Positions 8,173-16,699 of a DNA stretch of 64,000 bases are shown piece by piece (positions within the stretch are counted from its first letter, which is position 1; the number at the start of each line of letters is the position of its first letter). The position numbers and the translations under genes are program-made. The stretch is from positions 4,908,501 through 4,972,500 of the forward strand of contig NZ_CP023690.1 of NCBI RefSeq assembly GCF_008704795.1, given 5' to 3'. A model generated the notes under the pieces. That model saw nothing but the letters and a program-made list of their open reading frames with translations. It ran no database searches and was not told the origin of the DNA. Source of the stretch: Streptomyces spectabilis. Lineage in GTDB: Bacteria > Actinomycetota > Actinomycetes > Streptomycetales > Streptomycetaceae.

Positions 8173-9051
8173 GTGTCGACACCTACCCTCTCCGCACTGC
8201 CCATCCGCAAGCTCACCCCCCGCGACCTCACCGCCTGCGCCGATCTGTCCGAGGACCGCGGCTGGCCCCGCGAGGAACACAAATGGGGGCTGCTCCTCTC
8301 GGCCGGAACGGGCTACGGCATCGACGACCCCGACCGCCCCGGCCTCGTCGCCGCGTGCGTCGTGACGCAGTACGGACCGTACGAAAACCCAGGACTCTCG
8401 GCGATCGGCATGGTGCTGGTCGCCGAACGGCACGCCCGCAAAGGCATCGGCCGCCATCTGATGCGCTACGTCGTCGAGGCCGCGGGCACCACCCCGCTGA
8501 CCCTGCACGCGACGCCCAACGGCCGTCCCCTCTATGAACAGCTCGGCTTCAAGACGATCGGCCGGGCCGAGATGGTCCGCGGCCGCTTCGCCGCCGAAGG
8601 CCCGGAGGGCGAGGTACCGGGCATCGTCACCCGGGCGGCGGCCGCGGAGGACCTGCCCACCCTGATCCGGCTCGACACAGAGGTCTTCGGGCTCGACCGC
8701 ACCCCCATCCTCACCCGCCTCCCGGCCTTCACCGACCTGCTGCGGGTCGCGGAGGCGGACGGCGAGATCGTCGGCTACGCGGGGGCCTGGCCGAACATGG
8801 AGACCCACGTCGTCGGCCCGCTGATCGCCAGGGACACGGACACGGCCAAGGCGCTCATCGCCTCACTCGGCGCCCGGACCGACCGCCCGCTGCGCACGGA
8901 CATCGACGTCCGCCACGAGGAACTGCTCGCATGGGTCAAGGCGCGTGGCCTGGAGTCGGTCGCCTTCAACTCCGTGATGGCGTACGGGATTCCGGAGCTG
9001 GGCGGCGACTGGACGCGCCGATTCGCTCCGCTGACGGTGGCGGCAGGCTGA
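8173..9051 (+). CDS. Tandem-domain GNAT acetyltransferase
   Basis: 292-residue protein with two GNAT-like halves. The N-terminal half has the acetyl-CoA loop as ERHARKGIGRHLMRYVVEAA (about residues 95-115) and a typical LYEQLGFKTIGR end. The C-terminal half (about 155-285) has the fold of a second, degenerate GNAT domain. The start is the GTG at 8173, six bases after the membrane protein stop. It should acetylate an amine of a small molecule or protein; the acceptor is unknown. Confidence 0.88.
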   Translation: MSTPTLSALPIRKLTPRDLTACADLSEDRGWPREEHKWGLLLSAGTGYGIDDPDRPGLVAACVVTQYGPYENPGLSAIGMVLVAERHARKGIGRHLMRYVVEAAGTTPLTLHATPNGRPLYEQLGFKTIGRAEMVRGRFAAEGPEGEVPGIVTRAAAAEDLPTLIRLDTEVFGLDRTPILTRLPAFTDLLRVAEADGEIVGYAGAWPNMETHVVGPLIARDTDTAKALIASLGARTDRPLRTDIDVRHEELLAWVKARGLESVAFNSVMAYGIPELGGDWTRRFAPLTVAAG

Positions 9052-9077
9052 CCACACGCAGAGCCGCCTCCACGCGA

Positions 9078-9125
9078 AAGCCCGCCCTCACGTGCCGTGA
9101 CTCTTCCGGCAGTGAGGGCGGGCTT
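9078..9125. terminator. Bidirectional terminator between convergent genes
   Basis: 14-bp perfect stem (AAGCCCGCCCTCAC, 9078-9091, and its complement 9112-9125) with a 20-base loop, between the rightward GNAT gene and the leftward HbpS-like gene. Confidence 0.8.
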
Positions 9126-9156
9126 CTGCATGGCCCAGAGAGGGCCCATGGGGGAG

Positions 9157-9588
9157 CTAGGCGAGGGACTCCACGGCCGTCGTCGCGAATCCGTGGTCCT
9201 GCTCCGGGGCGCCACCGCCGACACCGATGGCACCGATGAGACGGCCGTCGCGGTGGACGGGCAGGCCGCCCGCGATAAACAGCATCGGCCGGTCGAGGGC
9301 CGTCGGCAGCGTGTGGAAGAGGCCGCCGGGCTGGACGGCGTCGACGAGGTCTGCGGTCGGGGCGTTCAACTGGAGCGCGGTGTACGCCTTGCGGGTGCTG
9401 GTCTCGCCGGAGATCAGCACCGCCCGGTCGTCGCGCCGGAAGGCGAGCAGATGGCCACCGGCGTCGAGGACGGTGACGCTGACCGTGACTCCGGCGGCGT
9501 CGGCGGCACGGTGCGCGGCGCTCACGAGGGCCTCGGCGTCGGCGATGGTCAGCGGGGCGACGGCGGTGGGGGCGGGGGTGGTGCTCAC
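9157..9588 (-). CDS. GlcG/HbpS-like haem-binding family protein
   Basis: 143-residue protein of the GlcG/HbpS family. The conserved family core is clear: VTVLDAGGHLLAFRRDD, ISGETSTRKAYTA, and a glycine-rich end GRLIGAIGVGGGAPEQDH. S. reticuli HbpS is a secreted haem-binding redox sensor accessory, but this protein has no signal peptide and is probably cytoplasmic. It lies downstream of the MFS exporter on the same strand with a hairpin between them. Ligand and role unknown. Confidence 0.88.
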   Translation of the reverse strand: MSTTPAPTAVAPLTIADAEALVSAAHRAADAAGVTVSVTVLDAGGHLLAFRRDDRAVLISGETSTRKAYTALQLNAPTADLVDAVQPGGLFHTLPTALDRPMLFIAGGLPVHRDGRLIGAIGVGGGAPEQDHGFATTAVESLA

Positions 9589-9628
9589 GAGGGGTCTCTC
9601 CTTGGCGGAACGGTGTTTCGGTGATGCC

Positions 9629-9661
9629 CCTCGCCCCGGGCCGGGGGAAGCCGGGGCGAGG
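9629..9661 (-). terminator. Hairpin between the MFS and HbpS-like genes
   Basis: 11-bp GC stem (CCTCGCCCCGG / CCGGGGCGAGG) with a 11-base loop, 12 bases past the MFS stop. It could terminate or attenuate read-through into the HbpS-like gene. Confidence 0.6.
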
Positions 9662-9672
9662 GAGACTTGGGG

Positions 9673-10884
9673 TCAGCGGTGGGCAGCGACCGCCGGCTCG
9701 GGCATGGGCGTGGCGCCCGTGACGACCTTGGTGGGCGCGGGGGACCGGCGTTCCAGAGCGGCCGACAGGAAGGCGAGGACGAGGGCGGACGCGGCGAGCA
9801 CCGCGCCGACCCAGTTCGGGGCGGTGTAGCCGAAGCCCGCGGAGATGACGATCCCGCCGAACCAGGCCGCCAGGGCGTTGCCCAGGTTGAAGGCGCCGAT
9901 GTTGACGGCGGAAGCGAGCGTGGGGGCTCCGGAGGCCTGGTCGAGGACCCGCTTCTGCAGCGGCGGCACCGTGGCGAAGCCCAGCGCGCCGATCAGGACG
10001 ATGGTCACCGCAGAGGCGATCTTGTTGTGCGCAGTGAGCGTGAAGACGGCGAGGACCAGGGCCAGAGCACCGAGCGAGACGTACAGCATGGGCATCAGGG
10101 CGCGGTCCGCGAACCGGCCGCCGATCAGATTGCCGGCGACCATGCCGAGACCGAAGAGGACGAGCAGCCAGGTCACCGAGGACTCCGAGTAGCCGGCGAC
10201 CTCCGTCATCATCGGCGTGATGTAGGTGATGGCCGCGAACACGCCGCCGAAGCCGAGGACGGTCATCGCCATGGCGAGCAGCACCTGCACATTGCGGAAC
10301 GCGCTGATCTCGTGGCGCAGGCTCACGCCTTCGGGCTTGGGCAGGTCCGGCACGAGCTTGGCGACACCGACGAGGCCGACCACGCCCAGGGCGGCGACGA
10401 TGACGAAGGTGAACCGCCAGCCGATGGCCTGGCCGACGAACGTACCGAGCGGGACGCCGACCACGTTGGCCACGGTCAGGCCCGAGAACATGGTGGCGAT
10501 CGCCCCGGCCTTCTTCTCGGGGGCGACCAGCTCGGCCGCGACGACCGAGCCGATGCCGAAGAAGGCACCGTGGGCGAGGGAGGCGACGACGCGTCCGGCG
10601 ACCATCACGCCGAAGGCCGGTGCGACGGCCGAGAGCAGATTGCCCGCGATGAACAGGCCCATCAGCAGCATCAGCATCCGCTTGCGCGAGATGCGGGTGC
10701 CGAGGGCGGTCATCAGCGGGGCACCGAGCACGACGCCCAGGGCGTAGCCGGTCACGAGGAACCCTGCGGTCGGGATGGAGACGTCGAAGTCACCCGCGAC
10801 CTCGGGAAGCAGTCCCATGATCACGAACTCGGTGGTCCCGATTCCGAAGGCCCCGATCGCCAGGGCCAGAAGCGCGAGAGGCAT
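9673..10884 (-). CDS. MFS drug/sugar exporter (DHA1, AraJ/YdhP-like)
   Basis: 403-residue twelve-segment major facilitator. The start MPLALLALAIGAFGIGTTEF, and the loop 2-3 signature GTRISRKRM, fit the DHA1 AraJ/YdhP group of proton-driven exporters. The start is the ATG at 10882-10884, 8 bases after GGAAGG. It is divergent from a marR gene, the classic arrangement of an exporter and its repressor. Three direct repeats lie in the shared 146-bp promoter region. The substrate is unknown; chloramphenicol-like and aromatic compounds are typical for such pairs. Confidence 0.9.
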   Translation of the reverse strand: MPLALLALAIGAFGIGTTEFVIMGLLPEVAGDFDVSIPTAGFLVTGYALGVVLGAPLMTALGTRISRKRMLMLLMGLFIAGNLLSAVAPAFGVMVAGRVVASLAHGAFFGIGSVVAAELVAPEKKAGAIATMFSGLTVANVVGVPLGTFVGQAIGWRFTFVIVAALGVVGLVGVAKLVPDLPKPEGVSLRHEISAFRNVQVLLAMAMTVLGFGGVFAAITYITPMMTEVAGYSESSVTWLLVLFGLGMVAGNLIGGRFADRALMPMLYVSLGALALVLAVFTLTAHNKIASAVTIVLIGALGFATVPPLQKRVLDQASGAPTLASAVNIGAFNLGNALAAWFGGIVISAGFGYTAPNWVGAVLAASALVLAFLSAALERRSPAPTKVVTGATPMPEPAVAAHR

Positions 10885-10931
10885 GGAGCTACCTTCCAAA
10901 CGATTGCGGGAGCACTTAACGTGCGTCCACA

Positions 10932-10980
10932 ATAGTTGCAGACGCGGGATAATTGCAAGCGCTGGATATTGCAGCGGTGG
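10932..10980. repeat. Three tandem 15-17 bp operator-like repeats between MFS and marR
   Basis: Three consecutive imperfect direct repeats at 10932-10948, 10949-10965 and 10966-10980. Each begins ATA, contains TTGCA and ends in GG (ATAGTTGCAGACGCGGG, ATAATTGCAAGCGCTGG, ATATTGCAGCGGTGG). They fill the middle of the divergent promoter region and are the best candidates for regulator binding sites. Confidence 0.6.
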
Positions 10981-11030
10981 ACTATCCTGGACGCAGCCGC
11001 TCCGGGACGCAGGAAGACGGAGGAACAGCC

Positions 11031-11489
11031 ATGACAGCGACCGACCCCGCACTCACCGCGCTGGCCCAGGGCTGGTGCGCGCTCTCCCTGCTCCACGGGA
11101 AGATCGAGTCCCATGTGGAGCGGGCGCTCCAGGCCAAGCACGGCCTGAGCGTGCGGGAGTACAGCCTGCTCGACGTGCTCAGCCGCCAGCACGACGGCGA
11201 AGGCGGCCATCTGCAGATGAAGCAGGTCGCCGATGCCGTGGTCCTCAGCCAGAGCGCCACCACGCGCCTGGTCACCCGCCTTGAGGACCGCGGTCTCCTC
11301 TCGCGCTATCTGTGCCCGACTGACCGGCGCGGCATCTACACGAACGTCAGCGAGAGCGGCTTTCAGCTCCTCGCCGAGGCGCGGCCCACCAACGACACGG
11401 CCCTGCGCGAGGCCCTGGACGAGGCCGCGCGGAACCCCGAGCTCGCCCCGCTGGTCAGGGTCGTCGAAACGGCGCGCGTGCCCGCGTGA
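11031..11489 (+). CDS. MarR-family regulator
   Basis: 152-residue MarR-type winged-helix protein. The recognition helix region is VADAVVLSQSATTRLVTRLEDRGL, interrupted here only for length: VADAVVLSQSAT (about residues 64-75) then the wing RYLCPTDRRGIY. The start is the ATG at 11031, preceded by GGAAGACGGAGGA. It is divergent from the MFS exporter and so probably its ligand-responsive repressor. The three TTGCA repeats at 10932-10980 are likely operators. Confidence 0.92.
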   Translation: MTATDPALTALAQGWCALSLLHGKIESHVERALQAKHGLSVREYSLLDVLSRQHDGEGGHLQMKQVADAVVLSQSATTRLVTRLEDRGLLSRYLCPTDRRGIYTNVSESGFQLLAEARPTNDTALREALDEAARNPELAPLVRVVETARVPA

Positions 11490-11580
11490 GACACGGGCCC
11501 CCGGACCGGGCTCGAAGGAGCACGCGAGGCCACCGCAGACCCCAACGGCTCACGCAGGGGCCTGCGCATAGGCTGCGGCC

Positions 11581-12033
11581 ATGGGAGATCTTGAGATACG
11601 ACCTGCCGTCACCGATGACATCCCCGCGATCGTGGCCATGCTGGCGGACGATCCCCTGGGCGCCCAGCGCGAGTCACTGGACGACCTCAGCCCGTACTTC
11701 CCCGCCTTCCAGCGGCTCGCCGAGGACCCGAACCAGCATCTGGTCGTCGCCGTCCGCGAAGGCCGTGTGGTCGGCACGCTCCAGCTCACGATCATTCCGG
11801 GCCTGTCCCGGAAGGGCGCCACGCGGTCGATCATCGAGGCCGTGCGGGTGCACGCAGAGGAGCGGGGCAGCGGCCTCGGCACCCGGTTCATCGAGTGGGC
11901 CGTCGATGAATCCCGGCGCCAGGGCTGCCAGTTGGTGCAGCTGACCTCGGACGCCACCCGCACCGACGCGCATCGCTTCTACGAGCGCCTGGGGTTCACG
12001 GCCTCGCACGTGGGCTTCAAGCTCCAGCTCTGA
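11581..12033 (+). CDS. GNAT acetyltransferase
   Basis: 150-residue single-domain GNAT. It has the beta4 strand plus the acetyl-CoA pyrophosphate loop VHAEERGSGLGTRFIEWAV (Q/RxxGxG/A form, about residues 95-113) and the C-terminal DAHRFYERLGF signature. Such stand-alone enzymes acetylate small amines. The start MGDLEIRPAV at 11581 is about 90 bases after the marR stop. It is followed by a long palindrome centred on parS that probably ends its transcript. Confidence 0.9.
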   Translation: MGDLEIRPAVTDDIPAIVAMLADDPLGAQRESLDDLSPYFPAFQRLAEDPNQHLVVAVREGRVVGTLQLTIIPGLSRKGATRSIIEAVRVHAEERGSGLGTRFIEWAVDESRRQGCQLVQLTSDATRTDAHRFYERLGFTASHVGFKLQL

Positions 12034-12174
12034 AGCGGGTGGCGAAACTCCTGAGCGGCCGCTGACGGGGCTTCTGAACGCGGAACGCGGCGTCTGACGC
12101 GGCGTCTGCCACCGGCTACTGCCCCGGCTTCGAACGCGGCTTCTGACGTGCGAGGCGAAGCGCACCAGGGTGCC

Positions 12175-12208
12175 CTGCTGCCCTGTTTCACGTGAAACAG
12201 GGCAGCAG
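12175..12208. terminator. 34-bp perfect palindrome (terminator) with parS at its centre
   Basis: The arms CTGCTGCCC and GGGCAGCAG flank a perfect parS, making a 34-bp palindrome. It lies 142 bases after the GNAT stop and 23 bases after the stop of the convergent serine hydrolase, where a bidirectional terminator is expected. Confidence 0.7.
12184..12199. promoter_or_regulatory. parS: parS site (perfect)
   Basis: Exact TGTTTCACGTGAAACA, at the centre of the palindrome 12175-12208. Confidence 0.95.
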
Positions 12209-12230
12209 CCCGGTCCTTGCCTCTCCCGGC

Positions 12231-13604
12231 CTATGCGAGGCCCCGCCACCCCTCCGGGTCCACCCCGCCGGGCACCGGCGCCTTCGCGTCGTACGGCTCT
12301 CGCGTAAAGACGAACGATCCCAGGTCGAGGTGGCTCACCGAGCCGTCCGGCCGTCGGACGGCTCGCAGGAGCTCCCCCGCGTAGTACCCGTCGAGCCCGG
12401 TCCATGTCCCGTCCCCGTTCGGCCGGAACCGCGAGCCACGGCCGCCGCCCGCCAGCGGGCCCAGCTGGACCGCGCCATCTGCCGCGAGGCGCAGCACCTG
12501 CGTGCTCGTCCCCCAATGCCAGGGCCCGGTCAGCTCCAGCACGGACGGGTCGACCTCGGGCAGCGGCCGCCACGGCTCGGGGATGCGCGGCTCCGCCTCC
12601 GCCACGATCCGTACGAGCTCAGCCGCCACCGTGGCCACCGGGAGCCCGGAGGTGCAGTTGGCGAGGACCACGGCCGCGACATCGTCCTCTTCGCAGGTCC
12701 AGAGGCTGGCGACGAAGCCCGGCAGCGAACCCGTGTGACCGATGAGCGCGCCGCCGCTGAACCGCACGATGCTGACGCCGAGCCCGTACGTCTGCTCCGT
12801 GTCACCGAGCTCCGCGACCGCCGCCGGCGCCTTCATCTCCCGGACCGAGTCGAGACAGAGCACACGGTCATCGCCGCGCATCAGGAACACGGCGAAGCGC
12901 GCCAGATCAGCCGTCGTCGACCACAGCTGCCCGGCGGGAGCCATCAGACCCAAGTCCTCCACGGGCTCGGGCAGCAGCACATCGGCCCACGGATGCACAG
13001 CCCAGCCGCCCGCGCTCGGAGCCATCGGCTGCCCACTCGTACGGTTCAGGCCGAGCGGCTCCAAGACCTCCCTGCGCAGCACGTCCTCCCACGGCGCACC
13101 ACGCAGCGCCTCGATCAGCGAACCCAGCAGTGTGTAGCCGGGGTTGGAGTAGTGGAATCGGCGCCCGACAGGATGCTTGAAGGGCTGCTCCCCGAGGACG
13201 TCACTCAGCTCGGGTCGCAGTGACGCGGGGCTGCGCTCCCACCACTGCCCCGGCGTCTCGGCCGCGAGACCGCCCCGGTGCGACAGGAGTTCGGCGATGG
13301 TGACCTCACCGACGCCAGTACCCGGCAGATGCTTCTCCAGGGGATCGGCGAGATCGAGCACACCCTCGTCGCGCAGCCGCATCACCAGGACGGCGGTGAA
13401 CGTCTTGGTGATCGATCCAATGCGGTACTGGACGTTCTCGTCCGGCCCATGGCCATCGACCGAGGTACGGCTCCCCGTCCACACCAGCTCGCCTCCGCGT
13501 ACGACGGCAGCGACCAGGGACGGTGCTCGCCCCTCCGTCTGAGCAGTGGCAATCCGATGCGTCAGGGCCCGTCGGGTAGCGGGAAGCAGCTCTTCGTTAG
13601 TCAT
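12231..13604 (-). CDS. Serine hydrolase (class C beta-lactamase / D-aminopeptidase fold)
   Basis: 457-residue serine hydrolase of the beta-lactamase/transpeptidase-like family. The catalytic S-x-x-K is SITK (S64, K67), the Y-x-N motif is in HYSNPGYTLLG (about residues 150-160), and HTG occurs in IGHTGSLPGF. The C-terminal ~100 residues are a separate beta-rich domain. There is no signal peptide, so the protein appears cytoplasmic. That argues against a secreted beta-lactamase and for an esterase or D-amino-acid peptidase. Upstream (13605-13798) is a region shared with the divergent sigma-factor gene, carrying parS. Confidence 0.9.
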   Translation of the reverse strand: MTNEELLPATRRALTHRIATAQTEGRAPSLVAAVVRGGELVWTGSRTSVDGHGPDENVQYRIGSITKTFTAVLVMRLRDEGVLDLADPLEKHLPGTGVGEVTIAELLSHRGGLAAETPGQWWERSPASLRPELSDVLGEQPFKHPVGRRFHYSNPGYTLLGSLIEALRGAPWEDVLRREVLEPLGLNRTSGQPMAPSAGGWAVHPWADVLLPEPVEDLGLMAPAGQLWSTTADLARFAVFLMRGDDRVLCLDSVREMKAPAAVAELGDTEQTYGLGVSIVRFSGGALIGHTGSLPGFVASLWTCEEDDVAAVVLANCTSGLPVATVAAELVRIVAEAEPRIPEPWRPLPEVDPSVLELTGPWHWGTSTQVLRLAADGAVQLGPLAGGGRGSRFRPNGDGTWTGLDGYYAGELLRAVRRPDGSVSHLDLGSFVFTREPYDAKAPVPGGVDPEGWRGLA

Positions 13605-13705
13605 GGGGACAGTTCATACGGGCGCGTCCCCGGGCGTCGAGTCCATTACGAACGCGTCCCTGACCACCGGGACGCCGTCAGTCCGCATCCGGCCTGACCA
13701 CGCCA

Positions 13706-13721
13706 TGTTTCACGTGAAACT
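13706..13721. promoter_or_regulatory. parS: parS site (one mismatch)
   Basis: TGTTTCACGTGAAACT, in the divergent gap between the serine hydrolase and the ECF sigma gene. Confidence 0.88.
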
Positions 13722-13798
13722 TCCCCCCTTGCGCACGAGCTGCTGAGCCGGAAAGGGTGGTCCTCCTGCTGGCGAGACACGATCGGAGAGCACCGCCG

Positions 13799-14671
13799 AT
13801 GGACAGGCTGGCGACGTACGAGGAGAACCGTGCGCGGTTGTTCGGCCTCGCCTACCGGCTGCTCGGCGAGGCCGCCGAAGCCGAGGACGTGCTCCAGGAC
13901 GCCTATGTGCGCTGGGCGGACAGCGGTCCGGTGGAGGTTCCCGCGGCGTGGCTGACCAAGGTGGTGACCAACCTCTGTCTGAACCGGCTGAGTTCGGCAC
14001 GCGCGCGCCGTGAAAGCTATGTGGGGCCGTGGCTGCCCGAGCCGGTCTTCACCGACGGCGGGCAACTGGGCCCGTTGGAGACGGTCGAGCAGCGCGACTC
14101 GGTGTCGGTCGGACTGCTCGTCCTCCTGGAGCGGCTGACACCTGCCGAGCGCGCGGCGTTCGTCCTGCGTGAGGCCTTCGGCTATCCGCACGCGGACATC
14201 GCCGAGGTCCTGGACGTACCGGAGACACGAGTGCGCCAGTTGTACCGACGGGCTCGCGAGCACGTGCAGCAGCCACGTCGACGGTTCGTCGCGGATCCGG
14301 AGCACCGTGTGGAGATCGTGCGCCGGTTCCTGGCCGCCGCGGCGGAAGGGGACGTGGCAGGTCTCGAACAGTTGCTCGCCAAGGACGTCGTGGCGTGGGC
14401 GGACGGCGGCGGCCAGGTCTCGGCCGCGCGCCGTCCGGTCGCCGGGGCGGACAAGGTCGCCCGTCTGCTGATCGGCATCGCCGCGCACCCGCGGGCGGCC
14501 GGTGCGGCCCTGGATGTCCGTACGGTCAACGGCGGACCGGCGATCGTGGCGCATCTGGCGGGCGAGCTGATCGCCGTGCTGCATCTGGAGATCGAGAACG
14601 GCCTCGTGACGGCCGTGCGCAACGTGGTCAACCCGGCCAAGCTCGCCTTCGCGTCGGCCCAGCCCGTGTGA
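13799..14671 (+). CDS. ECF41-type RNA polymerase sigma factor
   Basis: 290-residue extracytoplasmic-function sigma factor. Region 2 spans about residues 8-70 (FGLAYRLLGEAAEAEDVLQD), region 4 about 110-165 (LPAERAAFVLREAFGYPH-type segment). A C-terminal NTF2/SnoaL-like domain (about 175-285) follows. The WLPEP motif in the linker and a C-terminal NPAKL are hallmarks of the ECF41 group. In that group the fused C-terminal domain replaces a separate anti-sigma factor, and none is present here. The start at 13799 follows GGAGAG. The oxidoreductase downstream is the likely target, as in other ECF41 loci. Confidence 0.9.
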   Translation: MDRLATYEENRARLFGLAYRLLGEAAEAEDVLQDAYVRWADSGPVEVPAAWLTKVVTNLCLNRLSSARARRESYVGPWLPEPVFTDGGQLGPLETVEQRDSVSVGLLVLLERLTPAERAAFVLREAFGYPHADIAEVLDVPETRVRQLYRRAREHVQQPRRRFVADPEHRVEIVRRFLAAAAEGDVAGLEQLLAKDVVAWADGGGQVSAARRPVAGADKVARLLIGIAAHPRAAGAALDVRTVNGGPAIVAHLAGELIAVLHLEIENGLVTAVRNVVNPAKLAFASAQPV

Positions 14672-14712
14672 CCGCCCGCCCCAACGTGTGTGACTCACGT
14701 CTCGCCGGCACA

Positions 14713-14739
14713 TGTCACGGATCGGCACCCCCGTCCGGT
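14713..14739 (+). promoter_or_regulatory. Candidate ECF41 promoter for the FAD oxidoreductase
   Basis: TGTCACG at 14713-14719 followed by CGTC at 14732-14735 and CGGT at 14736-14739, about 50 bases upstream of the oxidoreductase start. The known ECF41 pattern is TGTCACA then CGTC about 16 bases later. The first element fits well and the second only with an off spacing or one mismatch. Confidence 0.4.
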
Positions 14740-14786
14740 CAACTCTTCGACGCCCCATCGTCGGCAGGCGTCGGAGGGAGAACGTC

Positions 14787-15917
14787 ATGGCAACGCGCAT
14801 CGTGGTGCTGGGAGCGGGCTACGCGGGCGTGGTCGCGGCCAAGTCGATCGCCAAGCAGCCCGGCACCCGGGTCACCTTGGTGAACGCGAGCGATCTGTTC
14901 GTCGAGCGGGTGCGGATGCACCAGGTCGCGGTGGGCCAGCCGGTGCGGCAGCGTCCGATCGCCGAGCTGCTCACGGGCTCGCCGGTGGAGTTCGTCGTCG
15001 ACCGTGTCGTCGCCCTCGACACCGAACGCCGTGAGGTCGTCCTGGCCGAGGGCGCGCCCCTCGTCTACGACACGCTGGTCTACGCGCTGGGCAGCCGCGC
15101 CGCCCACGACGCCGTGCCGGGAGCGGCCGAGCACGCGTACCCGCTGGCCGTCGCCGAGGACGCCGACCGCCTGCGCGCGCGGCTGACCGCGGGCGGCAGC
15201 GTGACGGTCGTCGGCGGCGGCCTGACCGGCATCGAGGCAGCGGCCGAACTGGCCGAGACGCAGCCGGAGTTGAAGGTGCGCCTTGTCACCGGCGGCGCGT
15301 TCGGCGCGGCGCTCTCCGAGCGGGGCCGACTCCATCTGCGGCGCGTCTTCGCCCGGCTCGGCGTAGAGGTACAGGACCACGCCAGGGTCGCCGAGGTCCG
15401 CGCGGACGGCGTGCTCCTCGCCGACGGGGTACTGCTGCCCGCGGACACGGTGGTGTGGACGACAGGCTTCCGTGTGCCGGAGATCGCACGCGAGGCCGGG
15501 ATCGCGTGCGACGACCACGGCCGCATGCTCGTCGACGCGACGCTGCGCTCGGTCTCGCACCCGGACGTCTACGCCATCGGCGACGCGGCCGCGGCCCGTC
15601 GGCAGGACGGGCAGGAACTGCGCATGGCCTGCGCCACCGGCCTGCCGGCGGCGGCCCACGTGGCGCAGTCGATCAGCGACCGCCTGGCGGGCCGGACCCC
15701 GCGCCCGCTGCGGTTCCGGTACGTCAACCAGTGCGTCAGCCTGGGCCGCCGCGACGGCCTCATCCAGTTCGTACGGGACGACGACAGCGCGGTCGAACGC
15801 GTGCTCACCGGCCGCGTCGCCGCCTGGTACAAGGAGTTCGTCGTCCGCGGCGCCCTGTCGGCCCAGCGCCATCCGGGCCTCGTGAAGCTGACCCCGCGCG
15901 GGCGCAAGGAGGCCTAG
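14787..15917 (+). CDS. FAD-dependent pyridine nucleotide oxidoreductase (NDH-2-like)
   Basis: 376-residue two-dinucleotide-binding flavoprotein. The N-terminal FAD Rossmann motif is VVLGAGYAGVVAA (GxGxxG, about residues 6-18), the central NAD(P) motif is VTVVGGGLTGIEAAAELA (about 140-158), and the C-terminal FAD motif is YAIGDAAA (about 265). It resembles type II NADH dehydrogenases. The start follows GGAGGGA. It directly follows the ECF41 sigma gene; ECF41 factors are known to control neighbouring oxidoreductases, so I infer that relation. Its electron acceptor is unknown. Confidence 0.88.
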   Translation: MATRIVVLGAGYAGVVAAKSIAKQPGTRVTLVNASDLFVERVRMHQVAVGQPVRQRPIAELLTGSPVEFVVDRVVALDTERREVVLAEGAPLVYDTLVYALGSRAAHDAVPGAAEHAYPLAVAEDADRLRARLTAGGSVTVVGGGLTGIEAAAELAETQPELKVRLVTGGAFGAALSERGRLHLRRVFARLGVEVQDHARVAEVRADGVLLADGVLLPADTVVWTTGFRVPEIAREAGIACDDHGRMLVDATLRSVSHPDVYAIGDAAAARRQDGQELRMACATGLPAAAHVAQSISDRLAGRTPRPLRFRYVNQCVSLGRRDGLIQFVRDDDSAVERVLTGRVAAWYKEFVVRGALSAQRHPGLVKLTPRGRKEA

Positions 15918-16104
15918 CCCGGCAGGCGCGTACCGCGGCCCTGTAGGGTCTCGCCGCCGATGGCATGTCGATCTTCTGCGACCTGCTGGTTCTCTGCTGT
16001 CTCACCGCGGCATCACCCGAGATCGGTCTCAGGTCGCGCACCGATGAGTTTCCCGCGCCGCGTCGGTCTGTACGCGTGAGACCGACTCACGGAAGGCTGG
16101 CGCC

Positions 16105-16668
16105 ATGCGGAAATTGATCTACGGCATGAACCTGAGCCTGGACGGCTACATCGCCGCGCCCGGCGACGACATCGGCTGGAGCGTGCCGAGCGACGAGCTG
16201 TTCCAGTTCTGGTCCGACCAGTTGCAGGCGACCGACCTGACGCTGTACGGACGCAAGCTGTGGCAGACGATGAGCTCGTACTGGCCGACCGGCGACCAGC
16301 AGCCCAACGCGACCCCGGCGGAGATCGAGTTCGCACGCCGCTGGCGGGACATGTCGAAGGTGGTGTTCTCCTCGACGATCGACAAGGTCGACTGGAACAC
16401 CCGCCTGGTCACCGGCGACGCGGTCGCCGAGATCGCCCGGCTCAAGGCCGAGGACGGCGGCCCGATGGACATCGGCGGCGCGACGCTCGCCGGGGCTGCC
16501 ATGCGGGCCGGGCTGATCGACGAGTACGTGCTGGCCACCGCGCCGGTCCTGGTGGGCGGCGGCACGCCGTTCTTCACCGCGCTGGACAGCTGGGTGAACC
16601 TGAACCTGGTGGAGACGCGGACTCTTCCGTGCGGCGTGATCCTGACGAGGTACGAGACGAGGCGCTGA
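16105..16668 (+). CDS. Dihydrofolate-reductase-family (RibD C-terminal domain) protein
   Basis: 187-residue protein of the DHFR-like RibD C-terminal domain family. Signatures are the N-terminal NLSLDGYIA, the TLYGRKLWQTM helix and the GGATLAGAAMRAGLIDEY cofactor region near residue 130. These stand-alone proteins are probable NADPH reductases of unknown substrate, distinct from true FolA. It is rightward and convergent with dnaB, with only 31 bases between their stops. The 187-bp gap upstream (15918-16104) shows no clear motif. Confidence 0.88.
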   Translation: MRKLIYGMNLSLDGYIAAPGDDIGWSVPSDELFQFWSDQLQATDLTLYGRKLWQTMSSYWPTGDQQPNATPAEIEFARRWRDMSKVVFSSTIDKVDWNTRLVTGDAVAEIARLKAEDGGPMDIGGATLAGAAMRAGLIDEYVLATAPVLVGGGTPFFTALDSWVNLNLVETRTLPCGVILTRYETRR

Positions 16669-16699
16669 GAGCCCATCCGAGACCCTGCACACCCTGGGC

